In this document: piece after piece, positions 62,666 through 64,000 of the stretch
Numbering within the stretch: position 1 is the first letter of the stretch
How the letters are laid out: each line of letters begins with the position of its first letter
Origin: an uncultured Roseibium sp.
GTDB lineage: Bacteria > Pseudomonadota > Alphaproteobacteria > Rhizobiales > Stappiaceae
Direction of reading: 5' to 3'
Length of the DNA: 64,000 bases
NCBI RefSeq assembly: GCF_963675985.1
Contig: NZ_OY780958.1
Coordinates: 124,001 to 188,000, forward strand
The notes under the pieces: model-generated
Told to the model about the DNA's origin: nothing
The model's database searches: none
The model's input: the letters and a program-made list of their open reading frames with translations, nothing else
Made by a program: the position numbers and the translations under genes

Positions 62666-62908
62666 ATGTCGTCTCAAACGGCTGAAAAGCCAGCGCTTGT
62701 TCTTCGCCTTTTGCTGCTGGTGCCGATCTTCAACCTGTTTCTGCGCGATGCCATTTATGGCGCGGAAGACGCCAAGTACTGGTTTGCAGGCAATCTGTTC
62801 CTGACCTGGATGCTGGCGATCTATTTCATCGGCTATCCGGCCATCATCGTTCCGGCGCTCACCATGGTGCCGCTGGCCTTCCTCTGGATCCTGGAAACCT
62901 GCCGCTGA
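62666..62908 (+). CDS. Small membrane protein of unknown function
   Basis: An 80-residue protein with two hydrophobic segments (ALVLRLLLLVPIFNLFL and AIYFIGYPAIIVPALTMVPLAFLWIL) separated by a short loop. ATG at 62666 follows CGGAG. No family is recognised. It converges on the DUF2293 gene with ten bases between. Confidence 0.65.
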   Translation: MSSQTAEKPALVLRLLLLVPIFNLFLRDAIYGAEDAKYWFAGNLFLTWMLAIYFIGYPAIIVPALTMVPLAFLWILETCR

Positions 62909-62918
62909 TCCGCTGACT

Positions 62919-63245
62919 TCAGCCCGGCGGGGCCTGCCCGTCCTCTTCGGCGGAGACCCGCCGGGCCGAGCCCCAGTCTTCCAGCACCCGGTTCATGTCG
63001 TCGATGACGAAGAACCGGGCTGCGTCCCGGTCGTAGCCTTCCGTCAGCAGCGCATCGTAGCCGGTGAGCGCATGGCGGATGTGGCTGGCAGCTGCCTGCC
63101 ACAGCGCAATCGATGGCGGCAGGTGGCGCAGATGACCGGCCAGGGCAAGGCCGAGGATCGCCTCCGCATCCGCCATCGGCACCCGTGGCAGCAGGGCCCG
63201 CAGGGCCTTGCGCATGTCCTTCTGACGTTTGGTTCCGCCGGTCAT
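62919..63245 (-). CDS. DUF2293 domain protein
   Basis: A 108-residue protein. The DUF2293 pattern is clear: LRALLPRVPMADAEAILGLA (about 15-34), a His/Arg pair in AASHIRHALTGYDALLTEGYDRDAARFFV and the closing VLEDWG. These proteins are common in alphaproteobacteria and fungi, with no proven function. ATG at 63245 is chosen because the longer frame adds an unrelated 14 residues. Confidence 0.8.
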   Translation of the reverse strand: MTGGTKRQKDMRKALRALLPRVPMADAEAILGLALAGHLRHLPPSIALWQAAASHIRHALTGYDALLTEGYDRDAARFFVIDDMNRVLEDWGSARRVSAEEDGQAPPG

Positions 63246-63362
63246 TCTCAGGTTCGGCTCCTGTCGGGCATGCGGGCCTGCATGCATAAGGGTGTCACGG
63301 GATCCTATCAGGAATTGTGAAGTCGCGAGGGTCAGGACCCCGATAATCCCGCCTGAAGCAAG

Positions 63363-63584
63363 TCAATACCGGAGCCATTCGGGGGGGGGGGCTCTCAACG
63401 CATGCCTACGGGTTCGTTCGCACTCTGCCTCCGCCGGGTCGCGCAGGACGTCGTCCAGAAGCGCGTCGGGGATACTGGAAAGGGATTTGAGCCTTCGGAG
63501 CCTTTGCCGCCGGGATGCCAATGTTTTTATCAAACGCCTGCCCACAGACTTCAGACGGGGAACGTCAACGGTCAACCAGCGCAT
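63363..63584 (-). CDS. DUF1127-like small basic protein with a homopolymeric C tract
   Basis: A 73-residue Arg-rich protein. RRLKSLSSIPDALLDDVLRD resembles the LxxLxDxxLxDIG helix of DUF1127 proteins, though the match is loose. The last codons contain an 11-base G run on the plus strand (63381-63391), read as Pro codons. A change of one base in this run would replace the last residues and lengthen the protein by 15 or more codons. Such tracts are either contingency loci or sequencing/assembly errors. Confidence 0.55.
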   Translation of the reverse strand: MRWLTVDVPRLKSVGRRLIKTLASRRQRLRRLKSLSSIPDALLDDVLRDPAEAECERTRRHALRAPPPEWLRY

Positions 63585-63597
63585 GATTTGCCTCCCT

Positions 63598-63668
63598 ATA
63601 AAAAAAGAAAAAACTTTCTTTATTATTGAACGGTTTCGCGGGATTGCAATAAAAAAAGAAAAAACTTT
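63598..63668. promoter_or_regulatory. Pair of identical 20-bp direct repeats in the promoter gap
   Basis: ATAAAAAAAGAAAAAACTTT occurs at 63598-63617 and exactly again at 63649-63668, 51 bases apart. The first copy also carries an AAAGAAA/TTTCTTT dyad. The pair lies between the DUF1127-like gene and the divergent winged-helix regulator; the second copy is 32 bases before the regulator's ATG, in -35/-10 position. Likely operator or UP-type promoter elements. Confidence 0.6.
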
Positions 63669-63699
63669 TTTAATATGTGCGCTGTGCTAGACTGCCTTC

Positions 63700-64000
63700 A
63701 TGTCAGATCGTACCCGAACCAGGCTTTTGAATGCTCTCAAGGCGTCCGGCCCTCAAACTGCGGCCGATCTGTCGACCGGTCTTGACGTGACGCCGGTCGC
63801 TGTCCGCCAACATCTGGACGGCCTCCTGGCCGAGGACTTGGTCGAATTCGAAGACGTAAAAGGCGGTGTCGGCCGCCCGAAGCGGGTCTGGTCGCTTTCC
63901 CCCGAGGGGCATGCGCGTTTTCCCGACAATCATTCCGTTTTGATTCTCGGGCTTCTTGAAGGAATGAAGGACCTGTTCGGACAGGAAGGGGTCGATCGAT
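63700..64000 (+). CDS. Winged-helix transcriptional regulator (ArsR/SufR-like), truncated by the window edge
   Basis: The first 100 residues of a regulator. The HTH is QTAADLSTGLDVTPVAVRQHL (about 19-39), and the wing contains VGRPKRVWSLSPEGHARFPDNH (about 57-78), a pattern shared with metalloregulators of the DeoR/SufR type that bind Fe-S clusters through C-terminal Cys residues. Those Cys would be outside the window. ATG at 63700 is the only start near the repeats. Its targets cannot be seen. Confidence 0.75.
   Translation, partial: MSDRTRTRLLNALKASGPQTAADLSTGLDVTPVAVRQHLDGLLAEDLVEFEDVKGGVGRPKRVWSLSPEGHARFPDNHSVLILGLLEGMKDLFGQEGVDR

Overview
The window reads as chromosome (or a large replicon) of a GC-rich, free-living, probably marine alphaproteobacterium. 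The smoEFGKS-mtlK polyol operon, the hmuSTUV heme system with an RirA-type upstream palindrome, a DUF2293 protein, TctABC and many solute-binding ABC importers are typical of Rhizobiales/Rhodobacterales. Roseibium/Labrenzia is my best guess, but it is inference and not proven by any marker here. No rRNA, tRNA, CRISPR array, transposase or phage module was seen.

Layout. 1-410: a TPP riboswitch on the minus strand, reading off the left edge. 410-9809: a dehydrogenase gene, then a minus-strand polyol island (HAD phosphatase, SorC-type regulator, smoEFGK importer, sorbitol dehydrogenase, mannitol dehydrogenase). 9921-12075: a three-gene azoreductase/acetyltransferase/AhpD-like operon divergent from a MarR repressor, with a perfect 13-bp inverted repeat between them. 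12279-21893: a catabolic island with a NitT/TauT-type importer, FAD oxidoreductase, CaiB-type CoA-transferase, enoyl-CoA hydratase, LysR regulator and amidohydrolase, facing a DapA-type aldolase and a ferredoxin. 22008-28636: LysR regulator, ureohydrolase (agmatinase family), a polyamine-type ABC importer and an MBL hydrolase. 28652-30907: trxC, an AT-rich foreign-looking Ser/Thr kinase gene, and a decayed 3' end of a TonB receptor gene. 30908-39639: class III aminotransferase, HAD, IclR, TctCBA, aldehyde dehydrogenase and a Tm-1-like/UPF0261 protein, probably one carboxylate catabolic unit. 39715-45970: heme receptor and hmuSTUV. 46036-47427: three tandem small secreted proteins that look like single Ig-like (Big_9-type) domains. 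47695-51304: hydroxypyruvate-isomerase-like protein and two PuuB-like FAD oxidases. 51332-53277: mntH/mntR with two matching operator palindromes. 53291-57750: acetyltransferase, MarR regulator, PA14-type exported protein, EttA. 57901-61808: a rearranged segment in which an ancestral PPOX-MOSC gene pair appears to have been duplicated and split by an insert carrying a fourth small secreted protein and a probably frameshifted GH64-like gene. 61872-64000: an orphan hypothetical gene, a small membrane protein, a DUF2293 protein, a DUF1127-like ORF with an 11-base G tract, and a winged-helix regulator cut by the right edge.

Most of the DNA encodes nutrient scavenging, each unit with its own local regulator. 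The least ordinary parts are the family of minimal secreted Ig-like proteins, the kinase/TonB-remnant junction and the PPOX-MOSC duplication scar. The two CoA- or carboxylate-linked catabolic islands have substrates that cannot be read from sequence alone.
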